Positions 23,614 through 37,309 of a stretch of 64,000 nt of DNA are shown here, piece by piece. Within the stretch, counting starts at the first letter, position 1; every line of letters starts with the position of its first letter. The translations under genes and the position numbers were made by a program. Source of the stretch: Psilocybe azurescens. Its lineage: Eukaryota; Basidiomycota; Agaricomycetes; Agaricales; Agrocybaceae. The stretch spans positions 369,311-433,310 of the forward strand of contig JAJIRX010000019.1 of NCBI GenBank assembly GCA_023853785.1, read 5' to 3'. The notes beneath the pieces are model-generated. The model was not told the origin of the DNA. It ran no database searches and was given only the letters and a program-made list of their open reading frames with translations.

Positions 23614-24829
23614 GCCGCCTCTTACATGCTCAGGACTCCTTTATATTTAAAATCCGACACCACATGATCTTCCAATCAATTTCGAGGCGGCGGCTGAGGC
23701 GCTGAGCGCGGTCTTTCACTTTCCCTTTCTTCCTTCCATGGCAAGCGTTGAGCTTCCAGCTTCGAGTCTCCCAACCCATTCGCACTATCCGCACTAGCTA
23801 CATAGCATCACGACCAGGACCATTTAACTCCAAAGCGATGAAGACACGAGTGACGACGGAACAGGAACATCCTCTGCTCGTATCACCCACGGCGCACGCT
23901 CACATGCGAGCGATGTGCTCCATTGCACGCACCGCTCCAGCGCAGCGCAGCTATGCGACATTCTGCCTCGTTCTGATTCTCCGCCTTTTCTACTTTCCTA
24001 CTTCGCAGCTGTAGAAGGCAAAAGGCAAAAGGTACAAGGTGTTGAGTGTACCAGGCCTGCCTGCGTATGTCAAGATTAAGATGTGCTTGGACTCGTCGGT
24101 ACCCGCGAAGCTCGAAGTAATTCTACTATCTACCTGGCCGCGTCATCTTCTGACACCTCTTCCCTTATCTTATCTTATCATAGATAATCTATGTTCATCC
24201 CCGTCCAGCAGCCCAGTCATATCCACATCAGCATCAGTGTCAGTGTCATTAACGCAGCGGTCTGAATCATCGACTCGGACTCGTCCCAGACTCGCAGTGA
24301 TGCTCGGACATAAGAGCAGGCAGCCTGATACCCACGCACACATGGCACATGGATGGAAAAGATGAAAAACTGTGGTCACTAAAATGTGCCCTCTGAGGAT
24401 TTGACTGCTTACCGCCTTACACTCTAGTACCTCCGCCCCAACTCAATCCCAGACGGAAATTAGCGTCTTGACTCCAATCACAATCACACTCACTCCAAAA
24501 AAAAATTAATCTGGCGCCCGGCACGCGTCGTCGCTCGCAAGGGCAAGGACTCAATATCTCTGAACTCTCCTCCCTCCAATGCTGATGCGCATGCTCATGG
24601 ATGGCGAGGACCTTGACCACATAGAGCATACCGCGCCTATGAATCCTCTCCTCTTGTACATTCCACGCCGCCTGACCAGTGACGAGGGATTTCTGCTTCG
24701 ATTCCCGAAGCGACTCCGATTCCTGATCTTTCCAGACCTCTGATGGCGGACGTCGACAGCCTGCTCGTACTCGAACGTTCATACCCAGGAGAGGACTATA
24801 AGTGAGACCGAACGATGGGGGTCTTCTCT

Positions 24830-24857
24830 GTTCTGTTCTGTTCTGTTCTGTTCTCTT
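24830..24857. repeat. TCTGT pentanucleotide microsatellite
   Basis: Five tandem TCTGT/TTCTG units in copy 2 of the tandem duplication. Confidence 0.7.
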
Positions 24858-25355
24858 ACTTAACACGACGCAAACAACACCGCACTCAGATTCCGACTTC
24901 GACTCCGACTCTGACTACGACTCCTTACGACCCCCTTGATCTCATTCTCGAGCAGACACAATATTCCGACGACATCTCGTCCTCCTTTCTTCGACGAAAC
25001 ACAGGGCGCAATAGCTCCATCCTCCTCCTTCTCCTTCTCCACCTACATGCTCAGGATTCCGATTCCAATGACAACCTCCTGGCCCCCTTTTATATATAAA
25101 ATCCGACATCACACGATCTTCCAGTCAATTTCAAGGCGGCGGTCAAGCACTGAGCCTCAGCAAAAAGACTTGATCGGGCTGAACGCGTCTCTTCTCTCGC
25201 GGTTGTCTCATTCTATCGAACTGAACCATAAAAACACATACCATGGCTCAGGTGCAGCCGCTGTAGATGGTACAAACGCAGCGCTAATGCCCAGGCTGGG
25301 GATTGTCTCGCCCCGTCCCAATCCTAATCCTAGTCCCATCGCCGTGTGATTACGA

Positions 25356-25793
25356 ATGGCGATGCTACTCGGCGTGTGTATGTACAAGGCGCTGTCTTCT
25401 GCCTTCCCAACCTCAGATCTGGATGCTGCTCGTGCTAAAGACCCGACGAGACTAGACTGGGACACTTGGATTCAAAAGGCTGTTTGCGTCCTAATGCCGT
25501 GTATAGACGACTATTGCGGTGAAATGCCGCCAGGGCATCGAATCGAATCGTTCGTTGCGTTGGGATGTCCGATGTCAGGCGCTCAGTGGTTCTGGTATTT
25601 GATCCATGTTCGTGTTGGGTTGAAGATCTGCTGTGACGGTAACGGCCCGCTTTTGCAATGGCTCGGGACGGATGGATCGACCTTGGTGGAAGTCAACAAC
25701 ATCTCAATCGACGATTTGCTGTCGTTTTGGTTTTGTTCATGCCGGCGAGTTGCTGGGGAAAAGGACGAACCAGGGAAAGGCAAGCCCGTGTAG
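25356..25793 (+). CDS. hypothetical ORF, 145 aa
   Basis: I do not recognise this ORF. It starts MAMLLGVCMYKALSSAF, has eight cysteines, and contains DWDTWIQKAVCVLMPC and ISIDDLLSFWFCSC. It lies just downstream of the duplicated TATA-like block at 25089. The DNA encoding ISIDDLLS recurs at about 25928 (ATCTCAATCGATGATTTGCTGTC written in pieces), so the locus holds an internal duplication. There are no introns, signal peptide or family motifs. Confidence 0.25.
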   Translation: MAMLLGVCMYKALSSAFPTSDLDAARAKDPTRLDWDTWIQKAVCVLMPCIDDYCGEMPPGHRIESFVALGCPMSGAQWFWYLIHVRVGLKICCDGNGPLLQWLGTDGSTLVEVNNISIDDLLSFWFCSCRRVAGEKDEPGKGKPV

Positions 25794-28700
25794 CTCGCGT
25801 TGAGGGCCCTGAAAAGCGTCGACGGCATCGCGGCTGGCTCACCGGTCGCGCTCGAAATGGAAGGTGACCCGTGTGACGGTGACGGTCATTTTCGCGACCG
25901 CCGGTTTGGGCAATCTCAACTTTACATCTCAATCGATGATTTGCTGTCATTATGTATACCTTGTAATTATCTTTTGAATTTGTTTTTTCTCCTATCCTAC
26001 ATCAACTTACCTCTGTCAAATTACCAGTGATGACTCTGCTGCGTATGACATACTTGATTTTCGCGTCGATGTCGCCAATTTTGCTCTATTCGGCCTCTAC
26101 CCAACATTCTAATGCGCTGTATATATGCATGCTTGCTACTTCTGGAATCGCTATCTGGATGTTAAACAAACCTTCTCTTCAGCGCCGGTGTTCGATCTCA
26201 TAGATTCAAGTTGGATTGATTACGTATGTCATGTCCATCGGTTCTGAGTCTCTGACTATACTTAGGTCGGAATGGATGTCTGGACCTGGACGCATACTCC
26301 AGGTCGGCGTGGGTATTCTTCTGTATTCTCAGCTCTCTGTCAATGCCTCCTGAGTCCAGAAAGCTGCAGTGTTTTTCAAGTAATATCTTCTTTTCATTTT
26401 GTTGGTCTATATCTGATCTCGCTGTGTGATTTTGCAGGGGAATATACATCGCACATCCACATGTCGGATCACTAATCCAACGCCTTTAGTTCGCTGATTA
26501 TCATGTACCTTTTTCCCCATTGGTTTGATATGAAGTGAAAATGGGGTCGTTTAGGTCTATCGTTGGTGATCGAGCCGACGAGGTCTTGTTTCTGACCATC
26601 CTTCTGCTGAAAATACAGTTGTTAAACTGTAAAGCAAGAAATTAAACATCGACGTATGTATCTCACTCTCTACGCATCTAATGATTTAAACCCTACTGAC
26701 GGCCTGATAAAGGTTATCCAAAGGTCTTTCAAGGACATGCTGTGTTTTTGACGAGCATGAGCCATTGATTGTCTTCTGCACACTTCAGGAACAGCAGATA
26801 GTCTATTCTACTCTCAGATGACAACCCACAGAGTTGGCCTCCTACTAGACTCGAGTAATCAAATTCTTTCTAATCGCTCATTATTCTTATTCGGTCTGCG
26901 GGAAAATCGTGCCACACACCACCTCTATCCCATCTCACTGTCTACAAATACAAATCATAATGCTCAAACTTTAGATCCGAAACCTTTTGCACGGACATCT
27001 CTGCCAAAACAAGCTATGCATCCCAAGCGGACATCAGCTGTACTTCAAGCACGCACGCACGGGCCAAGATATCGATATCGAAGCTCGAGAGTCGAGATCT
27101 TGATCCCTAGTACGCTTATTCTGATTCGCACATAATTACCAAGTCCTTACATTCCCGCAGACCAGCTGACTTCACACCCACCCACCACTCGCCCGATACA
27201 TGCCTAAAACAACACTCGAGCTGCCAAGGGAACCACATTGACGACACAAGCCGTCAGAAACCCCGTGCAATCTGCGAGAACCTGCCAGGCGATCTATCTT
27301 ATCTCGTGCTCGTGCTCATGCCTAAGCCTGTGCTTATTCTTATCCTTCCTTATAGCCGTAAAGGAATCACAGGAAGGCAGGCAAAATAGAAACATTTTAC
27401 TGTTTAGGTTTAGGCTTAGGCTACGCGGTACCGCCGGGAGCTGTCGCGCGGAAGGGTTTTAAACGCCCCCAGGCGATGATGCATGTGTATGTACCGAATA
27501 ATTGACTGATAGTCGCCGTGCTGGGACTCGTTAGGCTGTTGACATGCGCTAAAAGTGTGATGTCTCGGTTCCTGTTCCAAACCTCTCTTCGGGACGTCAT
27601 CAAATCGATAGGGAATATAGCAGTAAGCATTTCTCTTCATCGGCGTACGTCATATTCTGACCATCACTGATTTTCGGAATGGTGGGGTAGAACTACGATT
27701 GAGAAGGCGTGTTATTGTGTGTTGTACTCCAATCAACCCAACTAAACCTATATATCCCAAAGGTCATTTCCCAGTTTATTTGAACCTTTTTTGATTATGG
27801 CAAATGAACAACGTTTGATCGGTCATGTTTATTGGTCGGCATTAAACTCACGCACGAGCTACAGATGATTACGCCTAATATCCGACGCGTTCTAGTGCAA
27901 AGAGTCTCCACTCCGGCTCCTAGTGGGATACTCTCAATTTATCAGGAGTCACTCATATTAATGATGCTTATACTTTTACTCAGATTTCTATCCTTGGCAC
28001 GGCGGAAAGCGATCCTCGCAATCGAGACGGAACTCGGGGCTGCTCTCAATTGCTCCCCTAACACCCCTAGCCTGGACCATTCCTCCACTGGAAAGATAGC
28101 ATGAATAGAGACACTCACCTAAGGAACAGCTTTGAGGGGCTGATCACTTCTGCCCATTGTATTGCCAAAAATCTCCAAGCCTCCTCGACACGGTCGGCCT
28201 TTCAGCCCCTCGAGCCTACTCTAGACCTTAATGATTCTCCAGGAAATGTTCTATTTCTATTTCTATCAATCCTTCATTTGGCCGTTCATCTTTGTTCACC
28301 CTTCACAGCAGTCAATCACAAGTCAACCTATGTGAGGCCCCTTCTCCTGAGCACCGTGTACACCGGTAACAGCGGTCTTTCACCCGAGATCTCAAAGAAC
28401 CGTGAGTCCAGACCGCCAATATCTTCTCTTCCTTTCGCTGACCTGCGCCGCGAGCCAGGGCACTATCGCCCCGGATGATACTCGCCAGCACACTACCTCC
28501 ACGCGAAATTTAGCACGTCTGGCATTATGTGGAACGACAGACACACGGACGTAACTTACATCACGATCAACCTCAAGGCTTAGACGATCCGGGACGTTCA
28601 TGGATTTGATATCTAATAGATAGATAGATAGGTATGGTTAGCACACGGATGTGGGTACGTGCCTAGTACCAGTCCATGTTCCTCGCTCGACATTCCTGGC

Positions 28701-31700
28701 TAACTGACCGTGATCTTCCGAATTATGACAGTCAGTGAGACGAATCCTGAAGGAACAACACCTGCTGCGCGGTTTTCATTTTCTCGTATTGACTGTTCCA
28801 TAGTGGTCATGACTATGTCCGGATTCTTGGATTTTGCGAGCTGACCGCTTGTCCAACCAGAATCTACGCGTCCAGGGACCAGCTGACGGCGGTAAAAAGA
28901 ACAAAGAGGGCCGACTACGGGATACCGGGATTATGAACCCAAAGGGTTCGTGATCGCGAAATCGCATGTCCATGTCAAGGTTTGGCACAAAGCCCATTCA
29001 AATTCTATCTTTGGCACCCTCGCCAAATTTGCATTATGGCACATCGCGGCGGCTGATTCATCAGCATCAGCATCAGCGATATGTGTGTATTTGGCTTGTG
29101 TGCGAAAAGCGCCTGGCAGACAGAGAAGGTGTGTACCGTTGCCGACAAGGACACGGTCTACATTGGGCAATTGATCCGCTGCCAGACACATAGACTCGGG
29201 GTCCTGGAACCCCTCCAGTTTATTGTTGTCACAATCACAGTCGGTGCCTTGCATTTACTCAGATATATAGCATAAGTACATCATGTATGTCGTCGGTATG
29301 TTGTATTTTATTTTGCATGATCACTAAAAAGTTGTGATTGTGAATTTCCCACATAATGCTGTCAACACTTTAACTAGTTACATAGTATTCCGGCCATTGA
29401 GGCGATTGTTTACACCGCTTGTGGGTGGCACGTGAGTATGTTTATAACTGAGAACCGAAACATCTGAGAACATCGAGAACGTCCTGCTTATTCCTCTCTC
29501 TCAAACCACAGCATATTCCTGTTCAAAATCTTGTCCTTCGTTCCATCAATATGTACGTTCAGTTGATATTTATTGTCTTTCCATTGTCTTTCTGAATACC
29601 CTTAATGTAGGTCATTGTTTCGACTGCTAACATCCATCCATTGAGTCCTACTTCTGAACCGCCATGATTATGATCAGAATCTTTCATGTAAGTATTTGAA
29701 CTTTGTATCTCTGTGGGGTTCTCGACATGCTTCTTACATCTACTGCCTCAGGTTCTCAGGTGTTTGTAATTTATTTATGGTTGCAGTGACTTGTCAAAGT
29801 TTGACAGTGCATTCTCTTCCTGCCTCCTCAACAGGTGTTGGGCACTTGAATGTAAGCCATTTACCGGTCAACTGTCCATTTTTTCTCGTGACACCAATCG
29901 TACTGGACCATCATCTGAGGCTTTGACTCCCGTGCAAGGACTGGGCATTTACACTATGACAGTTCGAGTGTAGCTCATCTATAAGATCCATTATGCGCTC
30001 TCATTTTTTCTGATTATATTTTCAGAAGTGCACCATGGCCGCGTAGTCAGATGAATGTCCAAATAGAGTGCCAGTGTTGCTTGGTACAGTGGACAAACTG
30101 ACTAGATAGGGATGCGCTTGGTTGGGGATGTCAACTAGGGTTTAAGACTCATTATAACTCACACAAAATCTTTTATATATAAAATTCTCTAAGTACCACC
30201 AGCCTAATTTACTGCAGTTATAGAAAAGCAGTGCAACTAAAAATGGAAACGTAATTCAGCAGACTGTGCCCGAGGAAAATGCCATGGATCTCAATACAAT
30301 TGAAACTTGTCCTTACCAATATCATCTGAAGCAGCAGTGAGGATGGGAGGAAGGATATTTGAGCGTTGCACAATATGATATGTGATTTTTCCACTAACTG
30401 CGGAGATAACCTAGCACAGGCAGCAGCAGTGGTCACTTAGTGGCAACTTCCTCATGTTATTCATGACATAGGCATTTGTGTGACGTTGGAGATAATATAT
30501 ATTATTTAAATGTATATAAAGAATGTCACAAACAGGTGAGGTAATATACAAGAAGGACCCCAGCTGACAAGAAAGGAAAGAAGTCGAAGGTCGCCGCCAA
30601 AGTTAGACCGTGTCCTTGTCGGCAACCGTAGTGTGTCAATCAACTTGGCGGGTTCGCTTCATAAAATCCGCTTTAATTGCCCGGTCAGGTACCGGTGGGT
30701 AGGTGGAATGCACGCTTGGGATAGTGAGCTTGTAGGGTTGGCGGGTTGGCGGGGTCATCTGTTAATTGTCTCTCAAGCTTACAGCTATTACATTAACGTC
30801 CAGCTCAGGTCTGTGACGGAGCTTATATCCTTCCGAACATAGACGGGGGGCCGCACCATAACCAGGCGCTAAACAGGGTCATTCTTTGACTTGCAAGGCA
30901 CTTCATAAGCTTTGGTTCCTTCATTTTACATGCCTTCGGCACAAGTTCAGCCCGTTTTGACCGTTACAAATCTACAGAATACGAGCGAGATAATTCCCAT
31001 TAGCTGGACTGAATGGCCGGGAGAGGAACGGATATCGTGCCTCAACGGCGCGCTTTATCGATTCTCGTTCGGTGTGTTGAACATGTGAGGACTGAGCCAA
31101 ATATCCCAATCTATGCGCCTTCTTGCTATTTTTATCTGAACATTTCACAACATGACATATCTCATGGTTTGTCGGAACAGGAGATTTCCAATTAAATGGA
31201 GAAAACCAGAATGACACTACTTCCGAAAGTCTGTAAATCCTGTTAATATTTCTCCTTGAGGCTATCGGCGAGGAATTCCGACTTCATACTCTGGAATGCC
31301 TTCTTTGTTTCGGGGGCCTCCGGTCCGTGGAAATATGCATCGTTGTGTGAATTGAGCTTCCGAGGAAAGAATAGCTACAGAAGTCGCGCATGTTTTTGAC
31401 CTCCATGAATGGGTACTCAGTTTATCCCATAGCTCATAGTCGTTTGTCATTGCAAATCGATCGACGGTCAACATTCCATGATACAACTGACAGAGAAGAG
31501 TTTGCGATCCGTGGTCATTGGATGACACATAAAATAATGTTCGATTATCATCTCGCACTTTCTGTCTGCCTGTGAATTCCCAAACAATAAATAGACTGTA
31601 GTACATGGCTGTCTTAGGCCGAAGACAGTGACGTTAGCAGCTGAATCAGATGATAGAAGTGTTGAAGTCGAACAGAGGGCTTCTCACAAAGCAGCGGCGC

Positions 31701-32937
31701 GTCCTGAAGAGCTTAAAATCCGCATAGGGACATGGCAAGGGCGATTGTACACTGATGTACGCCAATTAATTGAAAGTTAATTGTTCTTGTTCTGTATGGA
31801 AAGATTTTTGACAATCCAATCCATTTTTCTTGTCAATAAAACGCATGGATACAATCCCATTGGTTATGAAATCATCGAGTAATAGTTTCGTTAATGTAGG
31901 CACTCAATGAATCCCGAGGCATTCTATTGACCGTGGGAAATTATCGGAGAATGAAAATGACAATCAGTCCCTGATCCTGCTTATTTCTCATGTGGCGGTT
32001 TCATTGCAACTCCCAGGTCCTGGAAGATTATACACCTGTACTCGAATCTTCTCTAGCCGCATCTGTCTAACTGCTATCAGGAGAAGAAAACCTGTCCACA
32101 GTACACATACCAGTCGCGACTTTGAAACGCCGAATGCCCCCTTTTCTTAAGCTCGTCAATGGATTCTGCGATGGCTGGTATGTGCAATCATTCACGCTCG
32201 GGCAACTTTTGATACTTGCTTCTGCCACTGTCCAGCTTGTCTATGTCAAACTGTCGTTTTGGTTCATGATTGAGCTTTTGTATTCGAAGGGCAGATAACC
32301 CGACCAAAGGATCATTCAGCGGAGATTGATGGTCGAGATCCTCGTTTTTGTGTCGACATCGCGGTGGACATGTCCTGTGATGCCACCTGCAAGCAGCCAA
32401 TATTATATCGCTCTTCATGTGTGTGTGCGACCTGAGAAGCAACCTTATCGGACCTACGGGATGGGAACACGTGACGTGCACCCGCGAGGACGTGGACGCG
32501 GCTCAAGTCTTTGAAGGAATCTCGCCGCTCTTCCAGCCCTCACTGTACATTTGTCCGACCTTATAGGGTATCGCGTACGGGTTCTCGTAAATTTGGAAAT
32601 GCCATCCTCTGAAGTCGGCTCATATTGTTTAAATGTAGGCATGTTCCTTCCTTCCTTACAGAAGGCTATTATCATCGAGGAACCTGATGCTCACCCCTCA
32701 GATTCAGGTTCCTTCTACGCCCGATCATCTCTGTGCGTACCTGCCTGCCATTTTCAAACAACGGAAGCATGGCATGCACGGCATTGAGTGACCTTGTTCA
32801 GTCCCAAGATCTGTATCGCGCACACACAGCCGGCTGAACGGGTCTGCAGAGTATAAAGCCAAAGCCTGCCGACCGGGAAATGGCAGGACAGAGTTCTCTC
32901 CCTGTAGACTTGATTCAACAGATCCTCTCTTCTAAAT
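25794..32937. other. gene-poor region, about 7 kb
   Basis: I see no ORF on either strand with coding character, splice partners or motifs. A possible short exon series near 29550-29972 ends in a reading CWALECKPF...MTVRV, but no start is convincing. A GATA tract lies at 28616-28632. The composition is mixed and AT-leaning, as expected for decayed repeats. Confidence 0.35.
32852..32857 (+). promoter_or_regulatory. TATA box of the secreted fruiting-body-type gene
   Basis: TATAAA is 81 bases upstream of the ATG at 32938, in a typical position for a highly expressed secreted protein gene. Confidence 0.45.
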
Positions 32938-34646
32938 ATGCTCACCTTTAGTCGGCTTCTCAGCACTATCTCTTGTGCAGTCGCAGTTTCCGGTATTTTC
33001 TCATTTTAAGCTTTCACTGACGACGAATGTTGATTCTCTGGCTCTTTCATAGCTGCTGTCAGTAACATTGTGCCCCCAGCATCTAAGGGCACATGGTTCA
33101 ATCCCGCCGCAGCTGTGGATCTTTCTGGGACAACAACCGACAGTGATTCGATTGCCAATACCGCAGCAATTGTCGACCAGAAATCTGGAGCCACTGGAGA
33201 GCCCGATCAGCCCATCCCAGACACCGCGATCACCGCTGTGGATGGACAGCTTACTGCGGCAGGCTCCTCCGATCCCTCAACACGTCGTTCATTGCCTGGT
33301 AACACCTTTGTCTCTCGGTCCCCCTCTGACTACGAGACTGTTTTCACCGGTACTGGTGTCGGTCCCACCGATCGTGATGCCTCCATCGAAGGGACTGCCT
33401 ACTTGACCTTCACTCTCGTAAACAATGCAACTTACAACATCAACGACTGTCTAGCCTTCTGTGATAGCGTCGAACAATGCGGTAAGTGATAAATATAAGG
33501 CCAATATTGACGTGTGTGAACCTTACGTCTTTGCTCCGCTCTTTCGTCCGCAGTGTTCGCCAACTTATACTACGAGCACAATAACGACGGTCTTGATTTC
33601 CACCAGACCTCCAATTTGAAATGCGCCGTCTACGCCGATACTCACACCGCGGCAGAGAAGACCAATTTTGGAGGACAACAACTCGAGGCACTACCCGCTG
33701 GCCTGACCTTCATCCAAGATAGCAGCGGATTCTCTTCGAAGACTCTCGTTGACCCCGCTACTCCCGATGGCTATGAACTGGTCTTTGGACCGACCAACGG
33801 CGCGAATAACGCTCCCGGAGTACGTCTCGACCTTGAATTTACCCTACATGTCCTTACTTAATATTCGTGAAGTACATGGGCTTCGCTTTCCTTGACAGAT
33901 ATGATGTCGACGCTTGCGCTCAACAGTGCAACACTCGCGGTGCCGATGGTCAAGGCGGTGCCTGCCAATACTTCAATATCTGGCGCGCAGTCGTTAACGG
34001 AAACCCTACCACATATACTTGCAGCATGGTACGATCTGTCTTATTGACACTCAAAATAGAAAACTCACACGAATGCTAGTACTTCCTCGTTGCCGACGAG
34101 TCATCTGCCGTTAACACTGGCCAGGGTGACCTCAAAGTCACTTTCTCTCGTGGCTACAAGCGCAAGAACTTCGTTATTGACGGTGGATTCGAGTCCTTCA
34201 ACGAATGTGACGATTTCTGTTTCGACACACAGTCGGCCAACTGGATCGGCACTAGCCCGGCCGGAGGCTCCCTTGATGCTACAATCTTCTTCTTCCAGCC
34301 ATTCTCTCATAACGGCAACGCCGTCGCTCTCCTCGGATCTGCCACAGGTGCCGACTCCTTGGCCGGAACTCTCACTGTAGCCAAACCATTGGCTACAGTC
34401 GCCGGAAAGCAATACCAGATCACGTTCTTCCAAGCCAGCTCCTTCGCTCCTCCTGCCCAGGAGGCCCCAGCCTTTGTTGATGTTGTCTGGAATGGTGTCA
34501 TCCAAACCACCATCCATCCTGGATTCGCCAACTTCGAAATCTTCCAGGTCACTGTCACCGCCAAAGGAAATGATGTCCTTGCCTTCCATGGTGGCGCTGC
34601 ACCTGCATGGTCATTCATTGATGACGTGACTGTCTTCCAGCTTTAA
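32938..34646 (+). CDS. secreted fruiting-body-specific-type protein
   Basis: Five exons encode about 500 residues. Exon 1 is a signal peptide (MLTFSRLLSTISCAVAVS) and splices (TTTCCG|GTATTT...CATAG) into AAVSNIVPPASKGTWFNP. The middle has paired cysteines typical of a PAN/apple-like or WSC-like pattern: INDCLAFCDSVEQC, LKCAVYADTHTAAEKTNFGG, DVDACAQQCNTRG, GACQYFNIW, TYTCSM. The C-terminal ~165 residues look like a beta-sandwich ligand-binding module: FVIDGGFESF, NWIGTSPAG, GNAVALLGSATGADSLAGTL and AWSFIDDVTVFQL at the end. The overall arrangement matches agaricomycete proteins described as fruit-body specific. All splice junctions keep frame and no lesion is visible. The likely site is the cell wall or extracellular space. 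Confidence 0.75.
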
Positions 34647-34783
34647 TTTCCTAATCTCCACAACTTCTTTTTGGGCGTCATTATGGTGTGGTATCAATGA
34701 ACATTTAGGTACTGCTTGTTATTAATTAATTATTTACAAAAAAATCCTACACGTTTTTCATTGTATAATTTGGACCGTGAGAG

Positions 34784-36412
34784 TTATCTGGCAATGTGCA
34801 CCATCTTTCTGAGTCCATTGGCTGCATCCCTTTCATCCGAGTGTTGATGTTGGTTGTCTATTCGACTATTCAGATCGGTCAGGCCATCTGACCAGCCTGA
34901 ATTGGCTTTGCTGTAGACTCGGATGTTGAGCACCATCCTGCTTGTGAGCATGGAGTGGATGCTTCGCGCTACCCTAAAAACAAGTGTGCGTTTTACCATC
35001 GTGCATCCCAGCGTCGGGCCGGTCATGGGGACGTACGTTATGAGAAGCTGCTGATACGTTGCCTGAAAAGTGTCATTTGGATGAGAACAAAGACTAATCG
35101 ATAGGAATGAGTCTCTCACAGGAAGCGCTTTGATCACGATGATATTCAGACTAGACAGTACTGTGGCCGTAACGTCAGTGAGTGCATATGAGCGAACTAA
35201 TTCGAGCGCTTCATGTGACCCACAGAATAAATAGAAGTAATAAATTACACCTGAACTATATGAGTGCGAAGTTCCGGTAGTAAGATGGCAGAAGATAACA
35301 TCCTTGCTCACCGTCCCGATAAATTACTTTCAGAAGGGCCGTATTCCCCCTGTTTGATCTGTAGCAGATTCTATTCAGTCAATTTCATGGACATCATCTT
35401 GCGAAGCTGAGATGCTTGCATGCGCTAATTCCAGGGATAATCATCAGAATGAGAACAACTAGACAAACACGATCAATTCATGTGTGCCTACACGTAATAA
35501 GTAGCAGAAGGATGTACGCTTACATGCATCCCAGATCATGAAGATTGCCCATACGTAGATTAATAGATGATCAGCTTGCATCACCAAGCAACCCTGAAAT
35601 TCTGGATAAGGACGTTCCGCAACTGCGACCTACACGTTAGAAAATCTCGGAAATCTGAGGAAAACCGATAAATTGCTGACACTTCAAGGAGCGCAGAAAA
35701 AGGGGTAGAAGTGCTAGATCTGGTGCCCATACAATGACGAAAAGGATTGGAAGTATGATTGTCAGATACCTATTGCGGTACCATACAGCCCATGTCCGTA
35801 GTGTCATAATTACTGTGTGGAAATAGCTCATCAGTGTAACAGCCAGCGGATAGTATTGGCAGGCTTACTCTCAGATATTGCTGATGAAAAGACCATCAGA
35901 CCTGCAGCAGAGATATTGGCCTCCTGTCAACGCGTTCCAAGCTGCAGAGATTGATAGACGAACATCCAATTATAACGTAGAGATTTTTACACTGAGATGG
36001 GGTAAGGCTGGCAAAATCGTCTGATAATTCCAGTCTAACATTTCTGAAAGTTCGAAACCATAGAAAATGAGTAACTCACGATATAAACCAAGAAATATGG
36101 TATCCAAAAAGGGTATGTAACGTTGGAAGAGATACAATGATTTCATCACTGTCCACTTCGAAGGCCAAACAAGTTCGATTTCCATTCCCAATGTGATTAG
36201 GTAGTCCCACAGGAACATCGTAGCCGCTCCAACTACGCATTCGCAGAGGTCATTTCAAAATTTGGCGTATGTAGCTTAGGATGTTTACTAACCGTTGAAA
36301 TACTGGGGCACAAGGTGATCAGCGTTCGTCCAAGCATCCAAAACAATGCGTGACTTGCCGTTACTAACTTGACGATCCTCAACTCATGAATGACTGGATC
36401 TTCTTCAGACAT
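34784..36412 (-). CDS. DUF6533-like multi-pass membrane protein, possibly decaying
   Basis: Short exons on the minus strand fit the basidiomycete DUF6533 membrane family. They read AWTNADHLVPQYFNV|GAATMFLWDYLITLG, then EIELVWPSKWTVMKSLYLFQ and RYIPFLDT, LTPSQCKNLYVIIG, LRTWAVWYRNRYLTIILPIL, PYPEFQGCLVMQADHLLIY and SIHSMLTSRMVLNIRV. These correspond to successive membrane helices with the conserved DYLLT- and LRTWA-type motifs. The function is unknown for the family. The ATG at 36412 (MSEEDPVIHELR) is out of frame with AWTNADH, and the exon after LCSLER also fails to join cleanly. Either splice sites are misread or the gene has frame lesions. Confidence 0.55.
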
Positions 36413-37309
36413 AATAACTGTTTAGCTGGCGTTGTTTGTCAAGATTAAGGAAAACCACTTCTTTCTATAAGGGTATAGACAATGAAGTACTGGATGTCTA
36501 AGTCGGGAACACGAGAGGGAGGCCTAAGTGAATCAGGATTCGAACACAGAACTGTTCAACTTAACTGGGGGTGCATTTTAATCGGCTACGGGATGGTAGC
36601 ACTATTATATCAATGTACCCTGATAGTGCTCCGACTGACGCTAACTCTGTCGAGATCAGACCTCGGTCAATACTGTCAAACAAAGGACACAAGCCAAGAG
36701 CTAAAAGCAAGGCGATTTCATTAAACGCAACGTGAAGCTGATAACAAGCGCATTGACCAATAGCTATGAGTATATGACTCTAGCCAGTTGGGAAAACCGA
36801 AACCATTCTGATTGGTACTTGACCGGGACCTCAAGTGTGCGGTTTGCATTTTAGGTCCCGAGTATGTTTGGTCAGTGGTAAATTCTTGTCACGAAGATTG
36901 ATGCTTTCTCTACGATGAAGAATATGTGTAATAATCTACTCTATCAATAATATACTAAGTTGAACATGATGACGAAAGGTTATAATTTGACACTTTGACG
37001 GTGAAATTCAGTGCGCATCACGACTTGCTCGCTACCACGAGTTGATTGAGGGGCCAAGACCACAATAAGCTAATAAGCCCATGAATAATCATGATGAAGA
37101 AAAGATCAACGTACACGCATACACCTGTAATACTACAACTCAAATTAGATACTTCATACAAATGAACCACACATGCCGGCAAAAGCGCAACGAAGATGGC
37201 CACAAACCCCTCATACCTAAAGCTTTGACGTCTATTAATAGAAATATGACTGACCAAGAGCGCCAAGTCCCGTCGCGTGCCATCATTTCCATAAATCAGA
37301 AGAACGCGG
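36413..37309. other. intergenic, no gene seen
   Basis: No supported ORF. A GGATTCGAACACAG block at 36536 recalls a tRNA T-arm but does not fold as one. Confidence 0.4.

Larger units (their letters stand above)
21865..25165. repeat. diverged tandem duplication of a non-coding unit
   Basis: Two copies can be followed in the same order: about 21865-23710 and 23815-25165. Shared landmarks are CAGGACCATTT, GCGACATTCTGCCTC-like text, repeated TCTTA followed by TAATCTATGTT, ACCTCCGCCCCA, CTCGAGCAGACACAATA followed by CCGACGACATCTCGTCCTCC, and a TATA-like block followed by AAATCCGAC, a GATCTTCCA-like tract and GGCGGCGG. Copy 1 is longer mainly through simple-sequence growth. Neither copy has a convincing ORF. 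A further decayed copy may lie near 26990-27400. Confidence 0.6.

Noticed and set aside
23375..23650. Proline-rich 91-aa ORF
   Set aside because: It is the translation of a TCC microsatellite inside a non-coding duplication.
36520..36610. Possible tRNA on the minus strand (GGATTCGAAC box)
   Set aside because: The T-arm-like box is present, but its stem does not pair and no acceptor or anticodon stem can be formed.
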